Source: Streptomyces sp. ISL-12 (lineage in GTDB: Bacteria; Actinomycetota; Actinomycetes; Streptomycetales; Streptomycetaceae). Taken from it: DNA of 60,627 nucleotides. Positions 1-8,138 of the stretch are shown piece by piece. The notes under the pieces were generated by a model that saw only the letters and a program-made list of their open reading frames with translations, had not been told where the DNA came from and ran no database searches. A program made the translations under genes and the position numbers. The stretch covers positions 1 to 60,627 of the forward strand of contig NZ_JAGGOO010000008.1 of the NCBI RefSeq assembly GCF_018614415.1, in the 5' to 3' direction. The stretch's first letter is position 1, and every line of letters starts with the position of its first letter.

Positions 1-685
1 CGCCTGCGGGGATGCTCCGCTCGCCACCAAGGCGCCGGGCGCCCGCGGCCGGTCGACCCCGCGCCTGCGGGGATGCTCCGTCCGTGGCCGTGACGAGCCC
101 GGACGTGGTCGAGTCGACCCCGCGCCTGCGGGGATGCTCCGCCGTAGCTGCCGGCGCCCTGCTGCTGGGGGAGGTCGACCCCGCGCCTGCGGGGATGCTC
201 CCCCGTGAGACCGTCCTACGCGCGCGGGAGGTGTCGACCCCGCGCCTGCGGGGATGCTCCGGGTCCGGTACGTGCCGAACCCGCGCATGTACAGTCGACC
301 CCGCGCCTGCGGGGATGCTCCGTTCGAGGAGGCCCGCCGCCTCGCCCAGCGAGCGTCGACTCCGCGCCTGCGGGGATGCTCCGATCACCGTCCGGGCCGA
401 CACCACCCATCAGACGTCGACCCCGCGCCTGCGGGGATGCTCCGCGGGAACGGGTCCGCCAGTACGGCAACGCCGTGTCGACCCCGCGCCTGCGGGGATG
501 CTCCGCCCGCGACCGGGCGGCCGTCGCCCGCGTCCAGGTCGACCCCGCGCCTGCAGGGATGCTCCGGAGTACGGTCCGGACCGCGCGGCCACGGACATGT
601 CGACCTCGCGCCTGCGGGACGCTCCGGACACCCCCTGATCTGCGACGACTTGACCATGTCGTCCCCGCAGCTGCGGGGGGTGTCA
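1..685 (+). CRISPR. Type I-E-like CRISPR array, leader-distal end
   Basis: Direct repeats of 28 nt start with GTCGACCCC and end with GGGATGCTCC; their centre can form a CCCCGCGC/GCGGGG-type hairpin as in type I-E repeats. A partial repeat occupies 1-18. Further repeats start at 52, 113, 174, 233, 294, 355, 416, 477, 538, 599 and 658, giving 11 spacers of 31-33 nt with a 61-nt period. The repeats at 355 (C to T) and 538 (G to A) carry one change, the one at 599 has a substitution and a 1-nt deletion, and the one at 658 is strongly diverged. By analogy with E. coli repeats the plus strand is transcribed, so leader and cas genes should lie left of the window and the decayed right end is the old end. 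Ten of eleven spacers begin with G, which is probably the PAM-derived last repeat base. Confidence 0.95.
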
Positions 686-947
686 CTTCAAGGCGCTTTG
701 ATCCGGCTGCGCGATGGAGACAGTGCTTAGAAGGCGCTCGGCCTATCACGGTCCGCACTCGCTCTGACCTGCACCAACACCGCAATGTGACGGCCTGTCA
801 GTAAGGCTGGGGGGCAGATGGGGGAACCGCTCTCCTTTCGGCAAGCCGGGGGACGCCGTAACCCCATGGGGTGATATGTCATCGCCCGCAGTACCTTCAC
901 ACGATTAAAGGTCGTTGTGGAAACAATCTCTCCCTCTCCCGGCGTTG
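686..947. other. Non-coding stretch after the CRISPR array
   Basis: I see no convincing gene here. A perfect 12-bp palindrome, ACCCCATGGGGT, lies at 861-872, about 75 nt upstream of the next gene, and could be an operator for it. No cas gene or further repeat is present. Confidence 0.3.
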
Positions 948-1862
948 ATGCCTTCGAACCGAGGAGGGGTAGGTGCCGGGCCTGAAGTGTTCCACATCAC
1001 CGGTCGCGGCGTGACGGAGGTCGTGCCGCGTCTTGCTGAGGTTGAGGCCGATGTGCAGGGTCTCGTTGAGGCAAACATGGCGGCGTTGCTGGGGGTCAGT
1101 TTTCTGGCGAGCGAGTACAGCACCGGGCCGGTCCACGGCGGGCGTATCGACTCGCTGGGGCTGGATGAGAACGGGGCGCCCGTCGTGGTGGAGTACAAGC
1201 GTGGCGTTGACGCCGGCGTCATTCATCAAGGGCTGTACTACCTGAGCTGGCTTGTGGATCACCGGGCCGAGTTCGAGCGCTTGGTCCGCGACCGGCTCGG
1301 GAGTCCGGCCGTGCCCCAGGTGCTGTGGAGCAGCCCGAGGCTGATCTGCGTCGCCGGGGACTTCACTCGCTACGACGTGCATGCGGTGCGCGAGCACCGG
1401 CGCAGCATCGATCTGGTCCGCTACCGACTTTTCGGCAGCGATCTGCTCGGGCTTGAGACCGTAGCCTCCGTCAGTGGTAGGCCGCAGGCGGCGCGACGGG
1501 TTCGCCAGCAGTCAGCGGTGCCGGGCGCGGACGACGGCCAGAGGGTGGTGCTCGACGAGCTGGCGCGGGGGTTGGACGAGACGCTGCTGGGGCTGGGCGA
1601 GGGAGTGAACAGCGTGCAGCACAAGACGTACCGGGCGTATCAGCGGCTGCGGAACTTCGCGTGCGTCTGCCCGCCGCAGAGGACCAAGCTCCTCGTCTAT
1701 CTCAAGGCTGACCCGGAGGAGGTTGACCTGATCCCCGGATTCACCCGGGATGTGACGGGGCTCGGTCACCACGGTACGGGGGACCTGGAGGTGCAGTTGC
1801 GCACTCTTCGGGACATGGACCGTGCGCGGGACCTGTTCCGCGCGAGCTACGCGGCGGCCTGA
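948..1862 (+). CDS. PD-(D/E)XK nuclease-like protein with C-terminal DUF5655-type domain
   Basis: The N-terminal half contains RIDSLGLDENGAPVVVEYKR, the D...(D/E)XK core of endonuclease-like proteins. The C-terminal half (KTYRAYQRLRNFACVCPPQR, LLVYLKADPEEV, DVTGLGHHGTGD) matches the DUF5655 pattern that often follows such nuclease domains. It is likely a DNA-binding or DNA-cleaving protein of unknown role. The start is unsure. A strong GAGGAGGGG at 961-969 sits just before GTG 973, but that frame stops after 13 codons (GTG CCG GGC CTG...TGA), one base out of phase with the nuclease frame. In-frame choices are ATG 948 and GTG 987, neither well spaced from a Shine-Dalgarno. The true N-terminus may therefore be frameshifted. 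Confidence 0.7.
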   Translation: MPSNRGGVGAGPEVFHITGRGVTEVVPRLAEVEADVQGLVEANMAALLGVSFLASEYSTGPVHGGRIDSLGLDENGAPVVVEYKRGVDAGVIHQGLYYLSWLVDHRAEFERLVRDRLGSPAVPQVLWSSPRLICVAGDFTRYDVHAVREHRRSIDLVRYRLFGSDLLGLETVASVSGRPQAARRVRQQSAVPGADDGQRVVLDELARGLDETLLGLGEGVNSVQHKTYRAYQRLRNFACVCPPQRTKLLVYLKADPEEVDLIPGFTRDVTGLGHHGTGDLEVQLRTLRDMDRARDLFRASYAAA

Positions 1863-2221
1863 GCCACTCATGTCGGGCTCGGCGTCACGCGCGTGATGTC
1901 GGTTCGAATTGCTTCAGGCGGTTCCTTCCGACGTCGGGGCAGGCAGTGGCGGTGGACCATCAATGATGCGCGGGACCGCCGGTTTGGCCAACCGGCGGTC
2001 TCGCGCTATGTTGCGTCCTTCGTGACGGGCGGTACTTGGTGACTGCCCGCCTGACGGTGGACGGTTCGGCGCTCAGCTGTCGTGTCCCGCGTACTCGGGC
2101 TGTGCGAATCCGCCCGCCTTGCCGTCGGCGGTGCCTGGTCGGACAGAACGTCGCGGCTGGGGTGCCGGGCCCTCGGCCGGCGGAGCACCGGGACTGGTGG
2201 TGTGCGAGTCGTGCGATGCGT
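1863..2221. other. Intergenic region between convergent genes, carries element A
   Basis: No gene is supported in these 359 bases. They hold a perfect 12-bp palindrome TCACGCGCGTGA at 1885-1896 and the conserved promoter-operator element A at 1974-2012. The short reading frames on both strands have no Shine-Dalgarno and no protein-like composition. Confidence 0.5.
1974..2012 (+). promoter_or_regulatory. Promoter-operator element, copy A
   Basis: A perfect 11-bp inverted repeat (1974-1984 and 1990-2000, 5-nt centre) overlaps a sigma70-like promoter: -35 TTGGCC at 1984-1989, 17-bp spacer, -10 TATGTT at 2007-2012. The same geometry recurs at 21843-21881 (+) and 42902-42940 (-). Transcription from this copy would run rightward and antisense to the gene that ends at 2222. 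Confidence 0.6.
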
Positions 2222-3163
2222 CTACCGGCTGGCCCGGCGGGAGGGCCCGGCAGGGACAGGGGCTGGTCGCGTGAGGGGTGTACGGCTGTGGGCTGGACCG
2301 TGTGGGGCCGTGGGTGAGGTAGGGATGGCGTTCGGCCGGCGAACGGTGAGGAACGGGCCTCCCTCGGCGGTTGGGTCCGTGCCGAGGATGTGGTCGCCGG
2401 AGCGCAGTTGGGCGGCGGTGATACGTACAAGGCTGTGCTCGGCGGGTGCGTCGGTGTTCGGTGTCCAGCCCAGGCTGGTGAGCGCGGCTTCCAGCGGCAG
2501 GTCGTACTGCTCCATCTGGTGGCGGAGGTTGCCGGCGGGGATCTGTGTGTGGCGGCCCCAGTCCTCCAGCCCCATGCTCATGCCGAAGGCGTGGTGCGGC
2601 GCACCGGTGCCCAGAGTGGAGCGGGACTGCGGTTCTTCGGTGATGGCCTGTTCCGGGTTCCAGCCCTGGGCCAGGCGCCGTCGCATGGTGGTGGCCACAC
2701 ACCGTGCCCGGGGGTCGACTGCCCAGTGGTGGAGAGTCTTGGTCTCTCCGAATGCGGTGACCGGCAGGGCGAAGTCGGCTCCTTCGGCGCCCTTTTCCAG
2801 AGCGTCGCTGAAACTCATGCCCGACTTCATGATGCGGTTGTAGAGCGTGTGGTACTTGATGCCGGTCTGCTCCGCCCAGCCGCGCAGCGTCAGCGTGCGC
2901 TCGTTGTAGGTGAACACCATGTCCGGTTTCTCATGGCGGGCCCTGGTGATGGCGTCGGCCGGGTCCCAGCCCAGGGCCAGGCGCGTGCGCAGGGCCTCGC
3001 GGCCCACGGCGCACCGTTCGTCCGCTGCCCAGGCGGCGAGGGGCTTGGATTCCCCGAAAGCGGAGATGGGTCCGCGGGCGAGTTCCCAGTTGTAGCGGTC
3101 GGTGCGCCGGTCCTTGGGCCAGGGGGGCCGCCTGTTCGGCTTCTCGGTGTCAGGGTCGGTCAT
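2222..3163 (-). CDS. Protein with four tandem HTH-like repeats
   Basis: The protein has 313 aa. Four repeats of about 40 residues lie at roughly 35-73, 84-123, 136-175 and 191-229. Each has the pattern 'aFGE.ktL..WA...(12-15 residues)..R...GW.pe.Ai', for example AFGESKPLAAWA...LALGWDPADAI and AFGETKTLHHWA...LAQGWNPEQAI. Such repeats resemble the HTH/AP2-like repeats of phage and homing-endonuclease-associated DNA-binding proteins, so sequence-specific DNA binding is inferred. The tail from about residue 230 is proline/alanine-rich. ATG 3163 is chosen; an extension to 3322 is open but of low complexity. It is the last gene of the minus-strand block, and element A lies downstream of it. Confidence 0.75.
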   Translation of the reverse strand: MTDPDTEKPNRRPPWPKDRRTDRYNWELARGPISAFGESKPLAAWAADERCAVGREALRTRLALGWDPADAITRARHEKPDMVFTYNERTLTLRGWAEQTGIKYHTLYNRIMKSGMSFSDALEKGAEGADFALPVTAFGETKTLHHWAVDPRARCVATTMRRRLAQGWNPEQAITEEPQSRSTLGTGAPHHAFGMSMGLEDWGRHTQIPAGNLRHQMEQYDLPLEAALTSLGWTPNTDAPAEHSLVRITAAQLRSGDHILGTDPTAEGGPFLTVRRPNAIPTSPTAPHGPAHSRTPLTRPAPVPAGPSRRASR

Positions 3164-3332
3164 GGTCTGCGGCTTTCCGAGGTCGTGCTGTCGATCGCGC
3201 CGGAGTCCGTCAGCGGTCACGGCAGTGGGAGGTGGGGGTGTGTTCTGCGCGCCTTGAGGTGCCGACAGGGAGGGTCGGCGCCGTACGACGGCAACTGGCT
3301 GAGGCGCTGTGCTGGGTGACATGGAGGAGCCG

Positions 3333-4709
3333 TCAGGGGCGTCGGCCGGCGGGGCGTGGGCTGGTGGCAGGCGGCAGGCCGGGCGGGGTGGTCCTGCGGT
3401 GGGCTGGGGAGGGGTGTGCCGTCGGTGTCGTACGGGTGCCGGTGCCGTGGGCGAGGTCTTCGGCGAGGGCGGCCAGGAGCGGGGCGGGGGTGTGGGCGGA
3501 GGCGTGGATGGCCCAGGTGGGGCGGTCGATGCTGGGGCCGGCCCAGAGGGTCCAGGTGGCGGAGGCGTTGCGGGGGTTCTGGGCGGTGAAGGCGTCGAAG
3601 GTGACTCCGGCGTCGCTTTGGGAGGTCGTCCAGGAGATGAAGCGTCCGTCGACGGTGTGTTTCCATCCGGCGTCGGCGAGTGGACGGGTGGCAGCGGTGA
3701 CGGTCTCCTCGGAGACCAGGCCCGGGGCGCTGGTAGCGGTGTCCCAGGCTGATCCGTCGTCGAGGCTGATCAGGAGGGACTGCAGCAGGGGTTCGGGTGT
3801 GGCGCCGGTCATGGTGAGGTGCCAGATGCGGTCGGAGACGGGCGTTTCGTAGGCGGCGAAGGTCCAGGCGGTCTCGCGTGGGTCGGCTTCGTGGACGAGT
3901 TCGGCGCGCAGGGTCTGGGACTCGTGGACGAGGTGGGTGGTGTCGTCGGACCAGGTACGCCACTTCTGCCATTCGCCGTGTTCCTCGGCGAAGGAGTCGA
4001 GTACGGCGTCGTGGTCGGCGGGGTCTGCGGCGTAGGCGGGGACTGTCTCGGCGTGCCGGGCGGCCGGTTCGCCCTCGGCGAGGCCAGGGAAGAGCAGGGG
4101 GTCGCGGGCTTCGGCGGCCTGGCGCTCGACGTCTGTCTGAGGGGCGGGGCCGGGACGAGCCGCGTCGCCGTGGTCGCCGTGGAAGGAGGCGAGGGCGTCG
4201 GCGGCCGTTTCGAAGGTCTGAGTGACGCTGCGCAGGTGGTTCTCGCCGTGGAGGGTGACGCCGCTGCCGTCGCGGTAGGAGCCGGCGGCCACGATGGTGT
4301 GGCCGTCGTGGGCGTGGGCGTGGATGATGAGCCAGCTGTGGCGGATGTCGTCGTAGATCTTCTGGGCTTCGTCGGAGATCTGACGGATCTCCTGGCGATT
4401 GCACCAGGGGAAGGGGTAGTTGGCCCAGGTCCAGTCGTCGTCGATGGCTTCGCGCAGACCTGGCGTGATCGTCACGGTGATGTGCAGGGCGGTCAGCGCC
4501 TGGGCGGTGCGTTCGGCCCAGTAGGGCTCCTCGTGGTCGATGCGGGCCATGACCAGTGTGCCCGCGCCGACAGGTTCGAAGCCGCGCACGGTCAGGTGGG
4601 CGTGGGCGATGTGCTGTGCGGTGCCGGTGACGGTGGCGACGACGGCGCTGGGGTGGCGTGGGTGGGTGTCGAGGCGGACGTGTGCGTCGATGCGGGGTGG
4701 GGTGCTCAC
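3333..4709 (-). CDS. DUF317 protein with extra N-terminal domain
   Basis: The protein has 458 aa. The C-terminal 150 residues are a DUF317 domain: ETVTAATRPLADAGWKHT, then WTLWAGPSIDRPTWAIHA and HTPAPLLAALAEDLA. The first 200 residues form another alpha/beta region (GFEPVGAGTLVMARIDHEEP, WTWANYPFPWCNRQEIRQI). DUF317 is an actinobacterial family of unknown function. This is the longest of at least six members in the window and the only one with this N-terminal extension. GTG 4709 is the start; the upstream DnaB-N gene ends 67 nt before it. Confidence 0.85.
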   Translation of the reverse strand: MSTPPRIDAHVRLDTHPRHPSAVVATVTGTAQHIAHAHLTVRGFEPVGAGTLVMARIDHEEPYWAERTAQALTALHITVTITPGLREAIDDDWTWANYPFPWCNRQEIRQISDEAQKIYDDIRHSWLIIHAHAHDGHTIVAAGSYRDGSGVTLHGENHLRSVTQTFETAADALASFHGDHGDAARPGPAPQTDVERQAAEARDPLLFPGLAEGEPAARHAETVPAYAADPADHDAVLDSFAEEHGEWQKWRTWSDDTTHLVHESQTLRAELVHEADPRETAWTFAAYETPVSDRIWHLTMTGATPEPLLQSLLISLDDGSAWDTATSAPGLVSEETVTAATRPLADAGWKHTVDGRFISWTTSQSDAGVTFDAFTAQNPRNASATWTLWAGPSIDRPTWAIHASAHTPAPLLAALAEDLAHGTGTRTTPTAHPSPAHRRTTPPGLPPATSPRPAGRRP

Positions 4710-4775
4710 GCTGGGCGTTGTCCTTCTGCCGGTGGCCGGCCTGTGGTGGGTCGGCCACCGGCGTGTTCGAGGGGG

Positions 4776-5879
4776 TCAGCGGGGTGTGCGGGTGGTGCGG
4801 GCGGCGGTGGTGGTCGGCGGGCCGGCGCGGGTGGTGGGCGCGGGGTGGGGGCGCTGTGGTGGTGTGGTGGCGTGCTGCCAGCGTGTTCGGACGGCGCTCA
4901 GGTCGGCGAGGGCCCGGCGGGCGCCGATGACGAGCTGGAACGGTGTGATGGCCGGGGCGTCGGCGTACGCCTGGATGCGGCGGCCGGTGTGCTCGGCCTT
5001 GGCCAGCAGGGAGCGTCGTAGCGTCTGCTCGGCCCAGTGCCCGAGGGACACTGCAGGCTTGGCCAGGAGATGCAGTACCTCGCTGGGTTCTGTGCCGTGG
5101 TCGAGCAGGCCGCGCTGCTGGGCTTCCCACAGGATGGTTACGGGGTCGACCGGCTCGTGGCGGCGGGCCAGGGCGGACAGGCACTGCCACAGCCCGGCGT
5201 GCAAGGGGTGGGTGAAGTCGTCGGGGACCAGCCACCCGACCGACTCGATGTCTTGCGGGCAGGCGGCGGCTGTCGCGAGCAGTACCTGATCCTCCTCGAT
5301 GGCCTCGGCGAAGCCGGGGGAGGGGCCCGGCGGCGGTACGGGGGTGCTGGGCAGGACGCCGGCGCGCGGTGGGAAGCGGGCTGTGATGTCGTCGACGACC
5401 GCGGTGAGCGCGTCGGCCTCGGTGAGGACCGCCTGGACGGGGTTCGGAAGGGAAACGTCGTGCACGGTCTGCACGAGGTGCTCGGCGGCGGTACGCAGAC
5501 GCCGGCGGGCGTGCTCGGCCTCGACCATCCGCGCGTAGGCGGGCGCGTGCCGTGGCCAGGGGCAGACCTGGATGACGGTGTGCAGGTAGGAGGCGGTCAG
5601 CCCGCGCACCTGCTGGTTGGCCGAGGTGAGTACCTGGTCGAGCCAGTTCGTGTTCTTGGCGTGCTCGGCCGGATCGGGAGCGGGCAGCGTGCTGATCGCG
5701 GCGAACAGGGCCGAGTGCACGGCGGTGGAGAACGAGCCGGCGGTGATGCCGGTGAGGTCGGCGAGGTGGTGGGGTTCGAGGAGAAGAGCGCCGAGGAGGG
5801 CCTGCTCAGCGTGGAACACCGCAGGCGCGGGAGGAGCCAGCGTCTCGTCGCCGTCGTCGAGGGGGAAAGGGTGGGGCAT
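4776..5879 (-). CDS. DnaB N-terminal domain protein without helicase domain
   Basis: The protein has 367 aa. Two regions resemble the N-terminal domain of the replicative helicase DnaB: residues about 14-45 (AEQALLGALLLEPHHLADLT) and about 185-245 (EEDQVLLATAAACPQDIESV, VPDDFTHPLHAGLWQCL). There is no Walker A motif or RecA-like ATPase domain, so it cannot unwind DNA alone. It may bind primase or helicase, or be an accessory replication factor of the element. The ATG overlaps the methyltransferase stop by one base (TGATG). The C-terminus is proline/threonine/arginine-rich. Confidence 0.75.
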   Translation of the reverse strand: MPHPFPLDDGDETLAPPAPAVFHAEQALLGALLLEPHHLADLTGITAGSFSTAVHSALFAAISTLPAPDPAEHAKNTNWLDQVLTSANQQVRGLTASYLHTVIQVCPWPRHAPAYARMVEAEHARRRLRTAAEHLVQTVHDVSLPNPVQAVLTEADALTAVVDDITARFPPRAGVLPSTPVPPPGPSPGFAEAIEEDQVLLATAAACPQDIESVGWLVPDDFTHPLHAGLWQCLSALARRHEPVDPVTILWEAQQRGLLDHGTEPSEVLHLLAKPAVSLGHWAEQTLRRSLLAKAEHTGRRIQAYADAPAITPFQLVIGARRALADLSAVRTRWQHATTPPQRPHPAPTTRAGPPTTTAARTTRTPR

Positions 5880-7159
5880 CAGGCTGCGAGGGTGAAGTCG
5901 TCGGGGTCGAGGGGGATGCCGAGGTGCGGGGCGAGGAGGTGGGCGGCGAGCAGCGGGGGGACGGCGTTGCCGATCTGGGAGAACTGCTGGCCCTTGTTTC
6001 CCGCCCACGGGTAGTCGGCGGGGAAGGTCTGCAGGACGCCGGCCTCGCGGGCGGTGATCCGGATGGGATCCGGCGTCGCGGGGGACGCGGACTCCTTCGC
6101 GGGCGGGCCCTGGACGGGCTGGGCGATCCAGCGGCACTCGTTGGCGCGGTGCCCGAAGAACAGCGTCCCGGCGGGCTCGTCCAGCGGCCGGACGGTGGCC
6201 TTGGTCTGGTTGTTGCTGCGCAGGGCCCACGTCCAGCCGGTGGCCGTGCCGACCGGGGTGCGGGCTGAGTTGTCCGCCCCGGATGCCGGGAGGGCGCCGT
6301 GGCGGACGGCCGGGTCCGCCTCGTGGGCCTGTGTGGCCGGCGCCGTGCCGGTGGGCGTCTGCTGGGGGCGCCACAGTCCACGGTCGCGGGCGGTGAGCAG
6401 GGTCTGGCGGGAGCCGGAGGGGAAGGGCTCGGGTCCGCCGCCCGGCCCGCCACCGGCGCACACGGTGGGCACGGGACGGTCGGTGGCGCCCCAGCCCAGG
6501 GCCTGGGCCATGCTGACCCACCGGGCGCGGCCCGGCCCGAACAGCGACTCCGGTTCCGCGGCCTGGGCGTGGGTGGGCTCCGGTGGCTGGGCGGTGCGGA
6601 CGCGGGAGGCGATCAGGATCGCCCGTCGCCGGGTCTGGGGCACGCCGTAGTCGGCCGCGTTGAGGGTGCCGGTCCACACGGAGAACCCCCAGCCGCGCAG
6701 GACTGCCGCGTACTGCCGCCACAGGGGCAGGACATCGGGGACTTCCTCCATGGCGACCCATTCGGGCTCGCCTACCGCGTTCAGCGCGTGGAGGTAGCGC
6801 ATCGGCTCGGCGGCCAGCAGCGAACGCGGGTCCCGGCAGGCGGCGAGCAGTCGCTCTCGGGTGTCCCGGCCGGCGGCGAGATCGGCGACGGCCTGGTGCA
6901 CCAGCGGCTGGTCCACCAGCCCGAGGCGCTTGCCGGCCATCGACCACGCCTGGCACGGCGGGCTCGCGATCAGCCCTCGGGTACGGCCGACCCACGGCCA
7001 CACCGGATACAGCGCCACGTCCGTCCGCAGCGTCAACTGCCCCGCACGGACCCGGGTCAGGCAGGCCCACGCGTCCCATTCCAGGCCGACGTCCCGCGCG
7101 CCGAGAACGGTCAGTGCGTGGCTCCATCCGCCCGGGCCCGCGAACAGATCCAGGATCAA
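5879..7159 (-). CDS. C5-cytosine DNA methyltransferase
   Basis: The protein has 426 aa. Motifs occur in the usual order: I (LDLFAGPGGWS, SAM binding, at the extreme N-terminus), IV (SPPCQAWS with catalytic Cys), VI (MEEVPDV), VIII (QTRRRAILIA), and IX/X (QIGNAVPPLLAAHLL). The target-recognition region is probably the glycine/proline-rich stretch before motif IX. Translation is taken from TTG 7159, which overlaps the TGA of the PAPS-reductase-like gene as TTGA. No restriction endonuclease gene is adjacent, so it looks like an orphan methylase, perhaps for protection or strand marking. Confidence 0.9.
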   Translation of the reverse strand: MILDLFAGPGGWSHALTVLGARDVGLEWDAWACLTRVRAGQLTLRTDVALYPVWPWVGRTRGLIASPPCQAWSMAGKRLGLVDQPLVHQAVADLAAGRDTRERLLAACRDPRSLLAAEPMRYLHALNAVGEPEWVAMEEVPDVLPLWRQYAAVLRGWGFSVWTGTLNAADYGVPQTRRRAILIASRVRTAQPPEPTHAQAAEPESLFGPGRARWVSMAQALGWGATDRPVPTVCAGGGPGGGPEPFPSGSRQTLLTARDRGLWRPQQTPTGTAPATQAHEADPAVRHGALPASGADNSARTPVGTATGWTWALRSNNQTKATVRPLDEPAGTLFFGHRANECRWIAQPVQGPPAKESASPATPDPIRITAREAGVLQTFPADYPWAGNKGQQFSQIGNAVPPLLAAHLLAPHLGIPLDPDDFTLAA

Positions 7160-8094
7160 GAAGCCAGTCCGAAGTCGTCCCGCGTCAGCGCGATGTCCTC
7201 CGTCTCCCCGCGGCAGGCCCACGGGGAGCAGCCGTCCACGACGCCCTGCTCCAACTCCTCCATTCCGGGGCCGTCGGACAGTTCGTCCTGGCGGGCGGCC
7301 CACTCGGCGGCGGTGACATGGTCGATGGGCGCCTGGTCCAGGGGCACGCGGGAGCGGTGGAGGAACGCCTGTCCCAGCAGCCGGTTGCCGCCGGCGTTCG
7401 CGCGGGCGTTGCCCTGGCGGATGGCCGCGTCGAACGCGACAACGTCCTGCCACTCCTCGGGGCTCGTGTCACGGATATGCCGCCACTGCGCGTTGCCGTG
7501 GAAGGGACAGCCGAGACAGCTCGACTTCGGTGTGTCCGCGAGCCCCAGCGAGGTGAGATACCGGACGCAGTCGCGGCGGGTCCAGCCGAGATCGATCAGC
7601 GGGTGCCGGTTGCGCATGTAGCGGACGTCGGCGTCCTTGGCGCGGTGGAACTTGTCGGTGGAGATGCCGACCCACTGCTCGACGAAGACGTCCTTCGGGA
7701 TGCGCTGCGGGTAGGGATACCCGAGCAGCTCCCGAATCTGTCGTTTTATCGGTTTGATCTTGTATTCGCTGGTGCACTGGCGCCGGGTCATGCCCGGCTT
7801 GCGGTCCTGGTTGAGGATGTACAGCGGCATGGACGCGAAGCGGTGCTCCGGGTCCAGAGCGTCCTTGCGGATGTTGCCGGTGGAGACCCGCAGGATCGGT
7901 ATCCCGGCGGGCTCGGCGATCGTCTTCTCCAGCCGGTCCAGATGCTGGTAGACGGCGCGTGGTTCCCAGCCGGTGTCGGCGAAGACCGCGTAGTCGGCTT
8001 TGGGGAGGATGCCGTTGGCGGAGAGGGCGAGCATGGCGCTGGACTGGACGCCGGCGCCGAGGGAGATGCAGATGAGCGTGGGCGTGGTGGTGAT
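7156..8094 (-). CDS. PAPS reductase-like (PP-loop ATPase) protein, apparent ATC start
   Basis: The PP-loop SLGAGVQSSAM, the ATP-pyrophosphatase signature of PAPS-reductase-like proteins, lies upstream of the first ATG (8034), so that ATG cannot be the true start. The frame is open upstream without ATG, GTG or TTG. An AAGGAAG at 8107-8101 precedes ATC 8094 with 6-nt spacing, giving an N-terminus ITTTPTLICISLGAG. Further features are a C-rich segment (SSCLGCPFHGNAQW) possibly binding Fe-S or zinc, and a typical RRQCTSEYKIKP. Phage and plasmid homologues often neighbour DNA methylases. TTGA coupling to the C5-methyltransferase suggests joint work on DNA, but the substrate is unknown. Confidence 0.8.
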   Translation of the reverse strand: MTTTPTLICISLGAGVQSSAMLALSANGILPKADYAVFADTGWEPRAVYQHLDRLEKTIAEPAGIPILRVSTGNIRKDALDPEHRFASMPLYILNQDRKPGMTRRQCTSEYKIKPIKRQIRELLGYPYPQRIPKDVFVEQWVGISTDKFHRAKDADVRYMRNRHPLIDLGWTRRDCVRYLTSLGLADTPKSSCLGCPFHGNAQWRHIRDTSPEEWQDVVAFDAAIRQGNARANAGGNRLLGQAFLHRSRVPLDQAPIDHVTAAEWAARQDELSDGPGMEELEQGVVDGCSPWACRGETEDIALTRDDFGLAS

Positions 8095-8138
8095 CGTGGA
8101 CTTCCTTGCGGGTGAGGGGCTGCGGGCGGTGGGCGCTG

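Noticed and set aside
12..804. Several overlapping reading frames across the CRISPR array
   Set aside because: They are translations of the 61-nt repeat unit, with periodic peptides such as RLRGC and PAPAGML; not genes.
1909..1925. GGTTCGAATT-like stretch resembling a tRNA T-arm, possible att site
   Set aside because: No acceptor or T-stem pairing is present and no integrase gene is in the window.
3217..5235. Very long minus-strand frame rich in Arg, Pro and His
   Set aside because: It is the shadow of the DUF317 and DnaB-N genes in another frame; composition is that of a GC-rich non-coding frame.
5879..8094. Complete Dnd phosphorothioation system
   Set aside because: Only one PAPS-reductase-like gene is present; no DndA, B, D or E-like proteins were seen.
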